From: Armatimonadetes bacterium UBA1398
GTDB lineage: Bacteria > Armatimonadota > Zipacnadia > UBA1398
DNA: 64,000 bases
Direction: 5' to 3'
NCBI GenBank assembly: GCA_002305165.1
Contig: DBQI01000049.1
Location: 1 to 64,000, forward strand
The notes beneath the pieces are model-generated. The model saw nothing but the letters and a program-made list of their open reading frames with translations, made no database searches and had not been told where the DNA came from. Below, piece after piece: positions 1 through 9,565 of this stretch (the stretch's first letter is position 1; every line of letters starts with the position of its first letter). The position numbers were made by a program, and so were the translations under genes.

Positions 1-296
1 ATGCAAAACAACGAAAAGACCCTGCGCGGGATTCGCGCTTGGCGCCGGGTCCGTAGCTGGCCCACCCGATCTTGGGGCTCTCCTGAAGCGTACGGCATGG
101 GCGGGGCAGCCGCCAGCGGGCCGCGCCGTTGCGCTTGCCGTTTCTGGGCGGTCCTCCATCGAGACCCCGGGGCCACGCCAAAGGGCGAACGCAAGCACCG
201 AAGGGAGTCCACGTGCGCGTCCAGAATGTTAACATAGCTCTATGCCTACCGCGTTCGCATACTGTTTGGTGCGGGTGGGCGCTGGGAGGACTCGTG
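1..296. other. 5' window edge, no gene assigned
   Basis: No reading frame here has a convincing ribosome binding site together with protein-like composition. The frames that stay open are Arg/Trp/Pro rich in the way non-coding GC-rich DNA usually is. A short AT-rich patch around 228-245 could be promoter sequence for the small gene that follows, but no paired hexamers are clear. Confidence 0.4.
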
Positions 297-386
297 ATGC
301 CTTACCGGAAGTGGCTGGTTCTGGCTGCTGGGTTGGTTTTGGCTCTGAGCGCGGCGGCGATAGCGTACGTGATGCAGGCGCGGTGA
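297..386 (+). CDS. Small single-pass membrane protein, hypothetical
   Basis: A 29-codon frame follows a good Shine-Dalgarno sequence (GGGAGGA at 284-290) six bases before the ATG. A GTG at 294 is also possible but too close to that site. The peptide has a short basic start (MPYRKW) and then one hydrophobic helix of about 20 residues rich in Leu, Ala and Val, ending in a short polar tail. That is the layout of a small inner-membrane protein. No family is recognised. It is not clearly part of an operon, because the next gene lies on the other strand. The ribosome site and the clean transmembrane segment are the only support. Confidence 0.4.
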   Translation: MPYRKWLVLAAGLVLALSAAAIAYVMQAR

Positions 387-509
387 AATGAGGGCAACGG
401 GGCACGCGCCGCGCCCGTCGTGGTCGTGGGTGCGTACAAGGCTCATGAAGCGATCGGTGGATGCAGGGTCGCTTGGCGCGTGTGGGAGGCACGACGGCTC
501 GGGCCGTCC

Positions 510-1535
510 TCAGCTAAGGGAGGATGGGAACTCCGCAGCGAGCTCGTCGCAGAGGCGCTCGATTTCCTCACGGAGTTCAAGCGCATCAAGCCATCCCGTG
601 GGTATCGCATCCACCCCGTGCTGCGCGCCGAGCACGCTGCCGGCGATGGCGGCGGTGCTATCGGTGTCGCCCGAGTGGTTCGCCGCCAGGCGCAGGCCGT
701 CGGGGAGGTCATTCGCCGCCAGGGCGGCGCAGAGGGCAATCGCCAGGGCCTCCTCGCCGACCCAACCCCCGCCCAGAGTCTCCAGATCCTCCGGTTCGGG
801 ACGGCCCTTCTTCGCCAGCCCGACTCCGGCGTCCAGGGCCGCGAGGGTCTCCTCGTACCCATCCCAGTTGGCCAACTCGGCCCGAGCCGTCGCGATGGCG
901 GCGGGCAATTCCGCCCCCTCCATCGACTCGGCGACCACCATGGCGAGGGCGCCCGCGCTGAGGTAGCCGGAGGGGTGCCCGTGGGTGATGGCGGCACACT
1001 CGGCGCCGACGGCGAACGCTTGGCGTGCTCGGAACACAAGCCCCACCGGCGAGACACGCATGACGCCGCCGCACCCCTTGCTGCCGTTGATGGGTTCCTT
1101 GATGGTACCCATGCGGTCGCTCATCAGGGCGTTCAGGCACGTGTTGCCGGGCGCCCTCTGGGCGTTCATCGCCGGCAGCTCGCAGAGCCAGCTCTGCCCG
1201 GGGGCGCTGGAGAAGCTCGGATGCCTGGAAGCCAAGCCTTGCGTCCACAGCCATCGCAGGTAGGAGTCATGGACGATGGACGACGCGTGCGAGATCCCCG
1301 GTTCGCGGCCTCGCCGGCTGGCGCGGATGAGCCCCTCGGCGGTGAAGAGGGTCATCTGGGTGTCGTCCGTGATCTGCCTTGCTCCGGGGCCCAGATCCCG
1401 GATGCCGTCCTCGCCGAACCGCGCGCGGATCTCCGCGAGGCGCATGAACTCGACCGGGGCGCCCAGGGCGTCCCCGCACGCGCCGGCGAGGATGCAGCCG
1501 CGGATTCGATCCTCCCGTGTCAGCGCCAACAGCAT
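510..1535 (-). CDS. ADP-ribosylglycohydrolase family protein
   Basis: This 341-residue protein belongs to the DraG/ADP-ribosylglycohydrolase fold, which removes ADP-ribose from proteins or small molecules using two magnesium ions. The two signature metal sites are intact: ITDDTQMT near residues 55-62 and GDTDSTAAIAGSVLG near residue 285. An N-terminal GxxxGDALGAPVEF motif is also typical. The ATG at 1535 is preferred over a GTG 15 bases upstream because AGGGGA sits six bases before it. It follows glyS on the same strand by about 40 bases and may be cotranscribed. The substrate cannot be told from sequence. Many bacterial members without a DraT partner have unknown targets. Confidence 0.88.
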   Translation of the reverse strand: MLLALTREDRIRGCILAGACGDALGAPVEFMRLAEIRARFGEDGIRDLGPGARQITDDTQMTLFTAEGLIRASRRGREPGISHASSIVHDSYLRWLWTQGLASRHPSFSSAPGQSWLCELPAMNAQRAPGNTCLNALMSDRMGTIKEPINGSKGCGGVMRVSPVGLVFRARQAFAVGAECAAITHGHPSGYLSAGALAMVVAESMEGAELPAAIATARAELANWDGYEETLAALDAGVGLAKKGRPEPEDLETLGGGWVGEEALAIALCAALAANDLPDGLRLAANHSGDTDSTAAIAGSVLGAQHGVDAIPTGWLDALELREEIERLCDELAAEFPSSLS

Positions 1536-1575
1536 CGCCCATCCCCTCACATTGCCGGGTGACCCGGTGAACGGG

Positions 1576-3695
1576 TCAGTCCCTCCTCAGCGCATGCAGA
1601 TCCGCGATCCGGGTCACGGCCAGGTGCGCACGGTAGAGCATCGCGAGCCGGTTAGCCCGCAACCTGGGGTCCTCGGCCATGACCATGACCTCGTCGAAGA
1701 AGCCGTCTACCACGGGGGCCTCCAGGGCCAGGCTGCGCAGGGCAATGAGCGCCTGGGATTCGATGGTCCGGGGCCGTTCCTCGAGGAACGCCTTCACGAC
1801 CCGGCGGTCGAAGACGTCGGCAACGGTCTCCATCCGGCCCACGCTCTCTAGTAGCGCACCCTCGCTCTCGGACTCGAAGAGGCTCGCGTCGATCTCGATG
1901 GAGTCGCTCTCTCGCTTGGAGATGATGTTCGCGGGTCTCGTCGCCGCACGCCAAGCGGCGGTGAGGACCTCGGGGTCCTCGGTGTCGAGGGCCTGGACGG
2001 CCCGGGCCACAGCGAGGGCCTGCCCCAAACGCCCCCATTCAACGCCGAGGGCGGCGTCGCGCAGGTCCATGCCGATGCCGTGAAGCTCGAGCACAGCCTC
2101 GGCACGCTGCCTGAGCAGATCGGCGAGTTGGCCCTCAACGGCCGTATCCTGGCATCCGTAGTGGGCGAGCGCCTCGCGCGCGAGGCCCATGATGTCCAGA
2201 GGAAGGGACTTCCGCAGCACCATGGCGGCGATGCCCTGAAGCCGGCGCCGTACGCCGTGGGGGTCCGCCGTGCCCGTAGGGGCCTCGCCGATGGAGAGGA
2301 CCCCGGCCACCGTATCCATCTTGTCGGCTATGGAGAGGGCGCAGCCTGCCGCCGTGGCCGGGAGTTCGTCATCGGCCGAGGCGGGGCGGTAGTGCTCTCC
2401 GATGGCGGCGGCAACGGCCGGGGACTCCCCTCCGCGAGCGGCGTAGACGCCACCGAGGATGCCCTGGAGGCTCGTGAACTCGATGACGAGGTTGGTCGTG
2501 AGATCCACCTTGCACAGCTCAGCCGCGCGCCGCGCATGCTCCGCGTCCGCCCCATCGAGCCCGAGGGCACGGGCGACGCTCAGGGTGAGGGCCTCGACGC
2601 GTCGGGTCTTCTCGGCGAGGCTCCCCAGCCCGTGGATGAAGACAACGCGCTCCAGGTCCTTGGCGCGGTCGGCGAGGGTGCGGTCCAGGTCGTTTCGGAA
2701 GAAGAAGACGGCGTCGCGCAGGCGGCCGTGGACCACGATCTGGTTGCCCCGGATGACCTCCTCGATGTGCTCCACGCCACCGTTCCGGACGGCCACGAAA
2801 CAGGGCAGGAGTTCGCCCTCGGCCGTCGCGACGGGGAAGTACTTCTGGTGCTTGCGCATGACCGTAGTGGGAACGACATGGGGGAGGCCGAGGAACTCCT
2901 CGGAGAAGCGCCCCGTGAAGGCCGTGGGCCACTCAACGAGGTAGAGGTTCTCCTCGAGCACCTCCTCCAGGTGCATGGGCACGCCACCGGCTTGGTTCAC
3001 CGCAGCGAGCACCTGGGCCCTGATGGCCTCGCGCCGCTCCTCGTGGTCGACCATCACGTACTGCTCGCGCATGGTCTGCCGATAGGCGTCCGCCGATGGG
3101 ATCTCCACGGCCTCCTGGCCGAGGAAGCGGTGACCGCGCGACACGCGGCCACTGTGGATGTCCTCGATAGCGAAGGGCACGACCTCGGAGCCCAGGAGCG
3201 CCACGAGCCAGCGGATCGGCCGGCCGTAGCGGACCTTGCGGTGGGCCCAGCGCATCGTCTTGGGGAAGTTGGGGCACAGGGCGACGCGAGGCAGGATCTC
3301 GGCGAGGACCTCGGCGGCGGGCCGTCCCGGCTCATCGACAGCGATGGTCGCGCGGATGCCCTTCTCCGTCTCGGCGAAGGTGACCTGAGCCACGTCGACG
3401 CCCTGAGCCTTCGCGAAGCCCTCCAGCGCCTTGGTGGGGCGCCCTTCGGCGTCGAAGCAGGCCTGCTTGGGCGGCCCCTGGACCTCCACGCGCCGGTCTG
3501 GCTGCTTCTCCGCCAGCCCCTCGACCAGCAGGACGAGGCGCCGAGGCGTGCCAGTCGCACGGATGGAGTCGAACTCCAGGCGCCACGAGCCCAGCGCCGC
3601 CGCCACCTCGTCGCGCAGCTGCTCCAGCGCCGGCGGCACGAAGCGGGAGGGCAGTTCCTCGGTGCCGATCTCGAGCAGGAAGTCGCGAGTCGCCA

Positions 3696-3696
<1 letters not shown>
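1576..3696 (-). CDS. glyS: Glycine--tRNA ligase beta subunit
   Basis: GlyS is the beta subunit of the bacterial alpha2beta2 glycyl-tRNA synthetase and provides tRNA recognition in the cytoplasm. The 706-residue protein opens with the family hallmark LLEIGTEELPSRFV and keeps the internal motifs expected for GlyS, including RxLVLLVEG, the MRWAH stretch and a C-terminal anticodon-binding region. Length is normal for the family. The ATG at 3696 overlaps the TGA stop of glyQ by one base (TGATG), so translation is probably coupled. A GTG one codon earlier is possible. The alpha-plus-beta form, as opposed to the single-chain eukaryote/archaeal form, is common in Gram-negative phyla and Firmicutes. 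Confidence 0.97.
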
Positions 3697-4586
<890 letters not shown>

Positions 4587-4628
4587 ATATGCGGGTCTCC
4601 TCGGCATCGTGTGGCACGGTAAGGGAAC

Positions 4629-4655
4629 GGCGCCGCGCATAGATCGCGCGGCGCC
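4629..4655. terminator. GC-rich perfect hairpin between sigH and glyQ
   Basis: GGCGCCGCGC at 4629-4638 pairs exactly with GCGCGGCGCC at 4646-4655 across a seven-base loop. It lies just after the sigma-factor gene and before glyQ in the direction of transcription, so it may end or attenuate sigH messages. There is no clear run of U after the stem, so a simple intrinsic terminator is not proven. A regulatory leader role for glyQS is an alternative. Confidence 0.5.
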
Positions 4656-4689
4656 GCCTATGATAGCACGCTGATTCTGTATCTCGGCC

Positions 4690-5424
4690 CTAGGGGGTGT
4701 GGTGCTGGGCGCCCATGATGAGAGCGGGAGGCGCGGCGAGGCGGCGATCGCCCCCGCGTCCGCGGGTCTCGCTGATAATGATGACTTTTGCCAGCTTCCG
4801 CCGGATACGGGTCAGGGCGTTGTCGATGGACTTCACCTTGCAGCCGAGCCTATCGGCCACTTCGCTGTAGGACATGCCCTCGAGATAGGCGCGGAAGACG
4901 CGCCACTCGAAGGGCGACAGACGCTGGCGGATGGACTGCCGCAGCCAGGAGGCCGACTCGTTGTCGGTCCACTGATCCTCGGGGTCCTTGTTGCGGGTGC
5001 ATGGTAGGAGATCGGAGAGGCACTTTTCGGGAGAGTCGTCATAGATGCAGGCATCGAGGGACAGCGAGGAGTTCAGCGGCAGCTGGCGCTGACGAGTGGC
5101 CGCCTTGATCGCGGTGATCAGCTCGCGTTGCACGCACATCTGGGCGAAGCAGCGGAAGCTGACCTCGCGGTCACAGCGAAAGTCCATGACCGCCTCCCAC
5201 AAGCCGAGCATGCCGACCTGCTGGAGATCCTCCTTCTCGGCGCCGAGGAGGAAGTAGGACTTCAGCTTCGCCCGCACCAACCCCGCGTATTTGTGCAGGA
5301 GGTATTCGGTCGCCTCCCTATTCCCCGCTTGAGCAAGCTGCACTACGTCGTTGTCCGTCATATCCAGGAAACGTAGTCTCTGCGTCGCCGCTACATCGCG
5401 GAAGAACTCGGAGGTATTGATCAT
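4690..5424 (-). CDS. sigH: SigH-like sigma-70 family sigma factor
   Basis: This 244-residue sigma factor resembles Bacillus SigH (sigma-30) through the core: the region-2 block with YFLLGAEKEDLQQVGMLG, the following FxCFAQMCVQRELITAIKAATR stretch, and the LPLNSSLSLD linker are all close to that family. Region 4 carries a helix-turn-helix ending in GCKVKSIDNALTRIRRKL. It would direct RNA polymerase to a set of stress or growth-phase promoters. The ATG at 5424 has GGGGAG eight bases upstream. An in-frame extension reaching 5526 lacks such a site. No anti-sigma factor is adjacent. SigH relatives occur in non-sporulating diderms too, so this does not imply spores. Confidence 0.9.
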   Translation of the reverse strand: MINTSEFFRDVAATQRLRFLDMTDNDVVQLAQAGNREATEYLLHKYAGLVRAKLKSYFLLGAEKEDLQQVGMLGLWEAVMDFRCDREVSFRCFAQMCVQRELITAIKAATRQRQLPLNSSLSLDACIYDDSPEKCLSDLLPCTRNKDPEDQWTDNESASWLRQSIRQRLSPFEWRVFRAYLEGMSYSEVADRLGCKVKSIDNALTRIRRKLAKVIIISETRGRGGDRRLAAPPALIMGAQHHTP

Positions 5425-5567
5425 GCGGACATCTCCCCGTCTATCACCTGGTTCTGTAACACCGCGGAACGTGCTCCTCTTCCTTCGGCGCTCCGATGGT
5501 GACTCCGCCGGGGTCGACGGTGACACCCTGTCCGAGGAGACCGTTTCGACGACGGTCCATTAGCAGA

Positions 5568-5595
5568 TCGGGCCGCGCCTTTCAGCGCGGCCCGA
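5568..5595. terminator. Perfect 11-bp hairpin after the cvpA-like gene
   Basis: TCGGGCCGCGC (5568-5578) pairs exactly with GCGCGGCCCGA (5585-5595) around a six-base loop. It starts 11 bases after the stop of the CvpA-like gene read on the minus strand. The position fits a transcription terminator, but the downstream bases are not U-rich. Confidence 0.6.
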
Positions 5596-5606
5596 CCGTA
5601 AGTCCC

Positions 5607-6056
5607 TTAGTCGTACTCCCCGATGCCCTGCATGAAGGCCAGGAAGTTTCTCCACCACTCGTAATGGTAGAAGCCATTGACGAAGGTGGAGTCGAGGATC
5701 CAGTCGGGGGTCGCACCCCCATACCGGGTCGGGTCCCCAGCCCAGTAGATCATCCAGCCGATGACGCATGCCAGGGCGAAGCCCAGAATCGCGCCAAGGA
5801 GCGCGTCATAGGCCTCAATGGTGAACGCGGTGAGGTTATAGACGTAATAGCTGGCGACGAGGAGACCCGCGAAGACGAGGAAGAACACGGCGAGGGTTCC
5901 GCCCATGCCTTCCATGTTGCCAGCCACGCCTCGAGTGATGCCGTAGGCAACGAAGGCAGCTACCAGATCCAGAGCGCTCTGAAGGAACCCGCGACGACTC
6001 TGAATCGTGACAACAACCAACCACAGACCGATCAGCACGTAGTCGATCCAGGACAT
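5607..6056 (-). CDS. CvpA family membrane protein
   Basis: The 149-residue protein has four predicted membrane helices: WIDYVLIGLWLVVVTIQ, then two between about residues 30 and 80, and a last one around GAILGFALACVIGWMIYW. This matches the CvpA fold (named for the colicin V production locus), whose members are small inner-membrane proteins linked to envelope stress and secretion. The RRGFLQSALDL motif in the first loop is typical. The ATG at 6056 follows a GGGGG tract; an upstream frame to 6131 adds a non-membrane leader and is less likely. A strong promoter candidate lies 90 bases upstream. Exact function is unknown. Confidence 0.8.
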   Translation of the reverse strand: MSWIDYVLIGLWLVVVTIQSRRGFLQSALDLVAAFVAYGITRGVAGNMEGMGGTLAVFFLVFAGLLVASYYVYNLTAFTIEAYDALLGAILGFALACVIGWMIYWAGDPTRYGGATPDWILDSTFVNGFYHYEWWRNFLAFMQGIGEYD

Positions 6057-6142
6057 CCAAGACCCCCGGAAGCCTATCTGACCGACGTTGGATAGAAGCC
6101 TGAAGGTGCTTTTGCCACGGGCTTCAACCAACGGTAATGGCT

Positions 6143-6171
6143 AGTATACAAGGGCACTGGATGGGTAGCAA
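6143..6171 (-). promoter_or_regulatory. Sigma-70-type promoter for the cvpA-like gene
   Basis: On the minus strand TTGCTA (6171-6166) and TATACT (6148-6143) are separated by exactly 17 bases, a close match to the housekeeping consensus. The predicted start lies about 80 bases before the ATG at 6056. The surrounding 6132-6306 stretch is noticeably AT-richer than the rest of the window and contains no gene. Confidence 0.65.
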
Positions 6172-6306
6172 GGCCCAATTGGCAGAAGTATGTCGCGCGG
6201 GTTAGATTTGCGCTTTAGGGTATATATGGAATTGCGAATCCTTCCTAAAGTGACAGCCGCTCATTTCTAGGCCTCCTGCAGCTATCCGATCAATCTCCGT
6301 GCCGGA

Positions 6307-7155
6307 CTACTCCACCAAGGCCGACGCATAGGCGACCACGCTGGAGTTGTCGCCTGAAGCGAGGCCGGAATGGCCGTACCGGAGCACCCGGCAGGTCTGA
6401 AGACCCAGGATCCGGGCCGCCGCAAGCCCAACCGCCGTCGCCGCCCATCCACACATGCTGATTCGCCGGTCGCGAATCACCTGGGCTAGCCCCTCCGGGT
6501 CCACCGCCTCGATGGCCGCGAGGGCGAGGGCATCCTGCGACTCGGCCTCGGTGGCGGACTCGAAGTGGGTCATATCCGTCGAGCATACGATGAGGCCCGA
6601 GCCGGGCAGAGCGGCAGCGATGGCCTCGGCGATAGCTTGGAGCGCCGACATGCCGTGGGAGCTGACCATGATCGGCACGATGGGCGTTTCGGCGCCGTAG
6701 AGGTGCTGCAGGAAGGGCACCTGCACCTCGAGCGCGTGCTCGTACCTGCCGCCATGCGCATTGTCCTCCAGGCTCGGGCAAACGCTGGTGATGGCGTGGG
6801 CCACGTCGGACTCGATGGGCACATCGCCTAGGGGGGTCCGCCACGTGCCGGAGGTCTCGATGGTGTCGGAGAGGGTGAGGCCACGATGGTTGGGCCCAAG
6901 GATCACCGTGACGGCGGGGCGACCCCGCCGGGCGATCTCGGCGTACCCACACGCCGCGATGGGCCCGGAGTACATGTAGCCCGCGTGTGGGACGACGAGC
7001 ACACGGGGAGCATCGAGGGGATGGTCAGGGACCTCATCAGGTAGGGCTCCAGGACCGAAGGGCGACAGGTAGGACTCGACGATGGCCTTCTCGAGAGCGG
7101 CTCGCGCGCCCGGGTAGAAGCGGCCAGCGACGGCGGGTTCGCGCACCGAGGACAT
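6307..7155 (-). CDS. MEMO-like protein (AmmeMemoRadiSam system protein B)
   Basis: The 282-residue protein is a member of the MEMO1/YjjP-unrelated 'Memo' family, a fold related to ring-opening dioxygenases. Diagnostic stretches are REPAVAGRFYP at the start, VVPHAGYMYSG, LGPNHRG, VPIMVSSHG and VCSTDMTHFE, with the three conserved histidines. Bacterial members often sit beside an AMMECR1 protein and a radical SAM enzyme; neither is visible here, so the gene stands alone at the head of this minus-strand run. ATG 7155 is preferred because AAGGTGA lies five bases upstream; an in-frame start at 7194 is possible. The biochemical activity of the bacterial proteins is not established. Confidence 0.88.
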   Translation of the reverse strand: MSSVREPAVAGRFYPGARAALEKAIVESYLSPFGPGALPDEVPDHPLDAPRVLVVPHAGYMYSGPIAACGYAEIARRGRPAVTVILGPNHRGLTLSDTIETSGTWRTPLGDVPIESDVAHAITSVCPSLEDNAHGGRYEHALEVQVPFLQHLYGAETPIVPIMVSSHGMSALQAIAEAIAAALPGSGLIVCSTDMTHFESATEAESQDALALAAIEAVDPEGLAQVIRDRRISMCGWAATAVGLAAARILGLQTCRVLRYGHSGLASGDNSSVVAYASALVE

Positions 7156-7304
7156 GGGTGTCACCTTCCTCTCGACAGTGGTCTCCTTCCCCATCGCGGC
7201 GGCCGCGCCTGCTTGGGACGGGACTCGATGACAGGTGCGGGCGAGCCATCGGCGAATGGGTAGCAGTGCGGGGCATCATACTCAACCCTCGGACGGCGGT
7301 ACCA

Positions 7305-7781
7305 GTGCTGTTGACGATCCAGGGACATGAGAACGGCGCGCCACAGCCCTCTCCATCCACGGATCTGGCGCACGATGCGGGAGCCCTTGGAGCGCGTGGC
7401 CTTTCGCTTCGCATCGATTCGTATCTCGACGACTCCGAGGAAGTGCTCAAGTCGGGTCCCGGAGCGCTGCTGCGTCCAACGCCTCCGCCCGGGCCATCCC
7501 TAAGGGACCGGGTGACGAGGCCACTCACGGGGGGCCACGAGGTGGAGCGGGGTCACCTGTTTCTCACTCAGTGGCGGCTCGTGTTCGCGCGCAGCGACCT
7601 GGCGCTCCACTACCCGCCCATCTTCGCCCCGCTTCCGGACGTGGCCGAAGTGGCCGTCGAACAGGTGGGGCTGGGACGTATTCTCACGGTTACGCTGCGG
7701 AACGGCCGGCAGCACCGGTTCGCTTGCCGTGGGCCTGGAGCGTGGGCAACGGCTCTCGCGGCGCTGACTGGGCTGGAGTAA
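7305..7781 (+). CDS. Small protein with a C-terminal PH/GRAM-like region
   Basis: The C-terminal 90 residues look like a compact all-beta PH or GRAM-like domain: GHLFLTQWRLVFAR, then APLPDVAEVAVEQ, then RILTVTLRNGRQHRFAC and a final helix GAWATALAALTG. This is the pattern of bacterial domains that resemble lipid-binding PH domains. The start is uncertain. GTG 7305 is given because the frame upstream loses protein character; GTG 7266 and TTG 7311 are alternatives and none has a strong ribosome site. It runs opposite to the MEMO-like gene and ends at a 15-bp hairpin. No signal peptide or membrane helix is visible. Function unknown. Confidence 0.6.
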   Translation: MLLTIQGHENGAPQPSPSTDLAHDAGALGARGLSLRIDSYLDDSEEVLKSGPGALLRPTPPPGPSLRDRVTRPLTGGHEVERGHLFLTQWRLVFARSDLALHYPPIFAPLPDVAEVAVEQVGLGRILTVTLRNGRQHRFACRGPGAWATALAALTGLE

Positions 7782-7785
7782 ACGA

Positions 7786-7818
7786 GACGCGGGCCGGGGG
7801 GCGCCCCCGGCCCGCGTC
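7786..7818. terminator. Perfect 15-bp bidirectional terminator-like hairpin
   Basis: GACGCGGGCCGGGGG (7786-7800) is followed by a three-base loop and its exact reverse complement (7804-7818). It sits between two convergent genes, four bases after the stop of the PH-like gene and 24 bases from the stop of the isomerase gene, so it probably ends both transcripts. There is no U-tract on either side. Confidence 0.75.
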
Positions 7819-7842
7819 ACCTGTTCACCTGACTCGAAGAGG

Positions 7843-8595
7843 CTACTTGCCCATGGCCCGAAGGTTCTTGATGCAGCGCTCCACGCACTCCAGAGGCGAG
7901 TGGGCATAGCTCTCCTGCTCCACGATGTACCACTCGGTACCGCCCGTTGTCTCACAGAGGTGGAAGATAACGTCCCACGGCACATCACCCTCACCGACAA
8001 CCGCCGTGTCGTCGGTGTTCGAGTGCTCCTTGAGATGGACCGTCTTCGCCCGGCCCGGATAGCGCTCAAGGAAGGGCGGCGCCTCGGCCCCTCCGTAGAG
8101 GGCGTTGCCAACATCGAACTGCATGACGACGGCCGGCACCGTATTGCCGAAGAAGGTATCCCACGGCAGCTCACCATCGAGCTCCGAGAACTCCGTGTGG
8201 TGGTTGTGGTAGCCCACCAGCGCGCCCAGGGGCTCCAGCCTGGCAGCGATCTCGTTGAAAGTGTCGGCCGTCTTCCTCCACGCCTGGCGACTCGAGGTGT
8301 ACTCAGGGCCCAGCCCTGGGACGATCAGGAACTTGTTGCCGAGCACCTTGTTGAACTCGACGGTTCTCTCGAGCTCGTCGCCGAGGAGTGCGTCGAGCCC
8401 GATATGGGTGCCGCAGCACTTTAGGCCGTGGCTGTCGAGGAGCGCGCGCAACTCCTCCGCCGACCGGCCGTAGTAACCGGCGAACTCCACGCCGTCATAG
8501 CCCATCTGGGCGACGGCGGCGATAGTGCCCTCCAGGTCGCGGGTGCAATCATCCCGCACCGAATAGAGTTGTAGAGCGATCGGTATCTTGGCCAC
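7843..8595 (-). CDS. Sugar phosphate isomerase/epimerase, TIM barrel
   Basis: This 250-residue protein belongs to the xylose-isomerase-like TIM barrel (AP endonuclease family 2) group. Visible family features are PIALQLYSVRDD at strand one, GYDGVEFAGYYG, CGTHIG, VGYHNHHTEF and VMQFDVGN, which supply the usual metal-binding His, Glu and Asp residues. There is no signal peptide, so it should be cytoplasmic. The GTG at 8595 is the start because AGAGGAGG stands five bases before it. It is clearly paralogous to the gene just upstream at 8632-9522, which is Tat-exported. Substrate is unknown; the adjacent L-rhamnose isomerase suggests a role in deoxyhexose or pentose metabolism. Confidence 0.85.
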   Translation of the reverse strand: MAKIPIALQLYSVRDDCTRDLEGTIAAVAQMGYDGVEFAGYYGRSAEELRALLDSHGLKCCGTHIGLDALLGDELERTVEFNKVLGNKFLIVPGLGPEYTSSRQAWRKTADTFNEIAARLEPLGALVGYHNHHTEFSELDGELPWDTFFGNTVPAVVMQFDVGNALYGGAEAPPFLERYPGRAKTVHLKEHSNTDDTAVVGEGDVPWDVIFHLCETTGGTEWYIVEQESYAHSPLECVERCIKNLRAMGK

Positions 8596-8631
8596 GGGTG
8601 CCTCCTCTGGCGTCACCGTTGGGCCTCGCCG

Positions 8632-9522
8632 CTAGCGGCCGAGGATCTCCTTCAAGTTGTTCAGACAGCGCTCCGCGCACTCCAAAGGCGGGTACGGGTA
8701 GGACTCCTGCTCGATGATGTACCACTCCGTGTTCCCGATGGTCTCGCAGAGCTCGATGACCCGCGGCCAGGGCACGTCGTCCTCGCCGATCATCGCGTCG
8801 GGGTTGTCGGCAGCGTAGGACTTGCAGTGGATGGTGCGGGCGCGGCCCGGGTAGCGCTCCAGGAAGGTCGTCGCCTCCGCCTGGGCATGCATCGCGTTGC
8901 CGGTATCGAACTGCATACAGACGTCCTTGCTCGTGTTGCCGAACAGCACATCCCAGGGCAGCTCGCCCGACTCCAGCGGGATGAACTCGTGGGTGTGGTT
9001 GTGGTAGCCAGTCCACATCCCCTCGGGCTTCAGAGCGGCCGCAATCGTGTTGAAGGCATCGGCAGCCTTCAGCCAGTTCTCCTTCGAGCCAGAGTAGTCA
9101 CCCCCGAGACCGGGAACGATGAGGTACTTGCAGCCGATGGTCTTGTGAAACTCCACCGTCGGGCTGAGCGCATCCCCTAAGAGAGTGTCGATGCCGATGT
9201 GGGTCCCGGCGCATTGGAGGCCATTGTCGTCGAGGATGCGCTTGATGTCCTCTGCCGAGTATCCGTAGTAGCCCGCGAACTCCACGCCGTCGTACCCCAG
9301 GTCCGCAACCTTGGCCACAGTTCCGGGCAGGTCGGCCGCGCAGTCGTCGCGCACCGAGTAGAGCTGCAGGGCGATGGGGATCACCTTGGGCTTCTCCGGA
9401 GCTACGGGGGCTCTCCTCGCGAACTCACGAACACTGGTGGGGTGCTGCATAGCGAAGGCGCCACCCGCCAGGCCTAGGCCGGATAGCGATGCCGCTTTGA
9501 GGAACTTCCGCCGATCGATCAT
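8632..9522 (-). CDS. Tat-exported sugar isomerase/epimerase, TIM barrel
   Basis: The 296-residue product starts with a twin-arginine signal (DRRKFLKAASLSGLG, then AGGAFAM) followed by the same xylose-isomerase-like TIM barrel as its neighbour: PIALQLYSVRDDC, GYDGVEFAGYYG, CAGTHIGID, GYHNHTHEF and CMQFDTGNA. Well over half of the barrel residues are identical to the 7843-8595 protein. The ATG at 9522 has GGAG eight bases upstream and puts the RR motif at the very N terminus. Tat export implies the protein folds, probably with its metal, before crossing the membrane. The pair looks like a tandem duplication with one copy sent to the periplasm. Confidence 0.87.
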   Translation of the reverse strand: MIDRRKFLKAASLSGLGLAGGAFAMQHPTSVREFARRAPVAPEKPKVIPIALQLYSVRDDCAADLPGTVAKVADLGYDGVEFAGYYGYSAEDIKRILDDNGLQCAGTHIGIDTLLGDALSPTVEFHKTIGCKYLIVPGLGGDYSGSKENWLKAADAFNTIAAALKPEGMWTGYHNHTHEFIPLESGELPWDVLFGNTSKDVCMQFDTGNAMHAQAEATTFLERYPGRARTIHCKSYAADNPDAMIGEDDVPWPRVIELCETIGNTEWYIIEQESYPYPPLECAERCLNNLKEILGR

Positions 9523-9565
9523 AGGTAGGTCTCCACCTTCCGTATCGCAGAGGTCGGGCAGTCGC

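Noticed and set aside
1..237. 78-codon frame at the very start
   Set aside because: No ribosome site is visible and the translation is Arg/Trp/Pro-rich with no protein-like pattern.
420..1562. 380-codon plus-strand frame at the window start
   Set aside because: It lies opposite the ADP-ribosylglycohydrolase gene, which has both metal motifs and a ribosome site.
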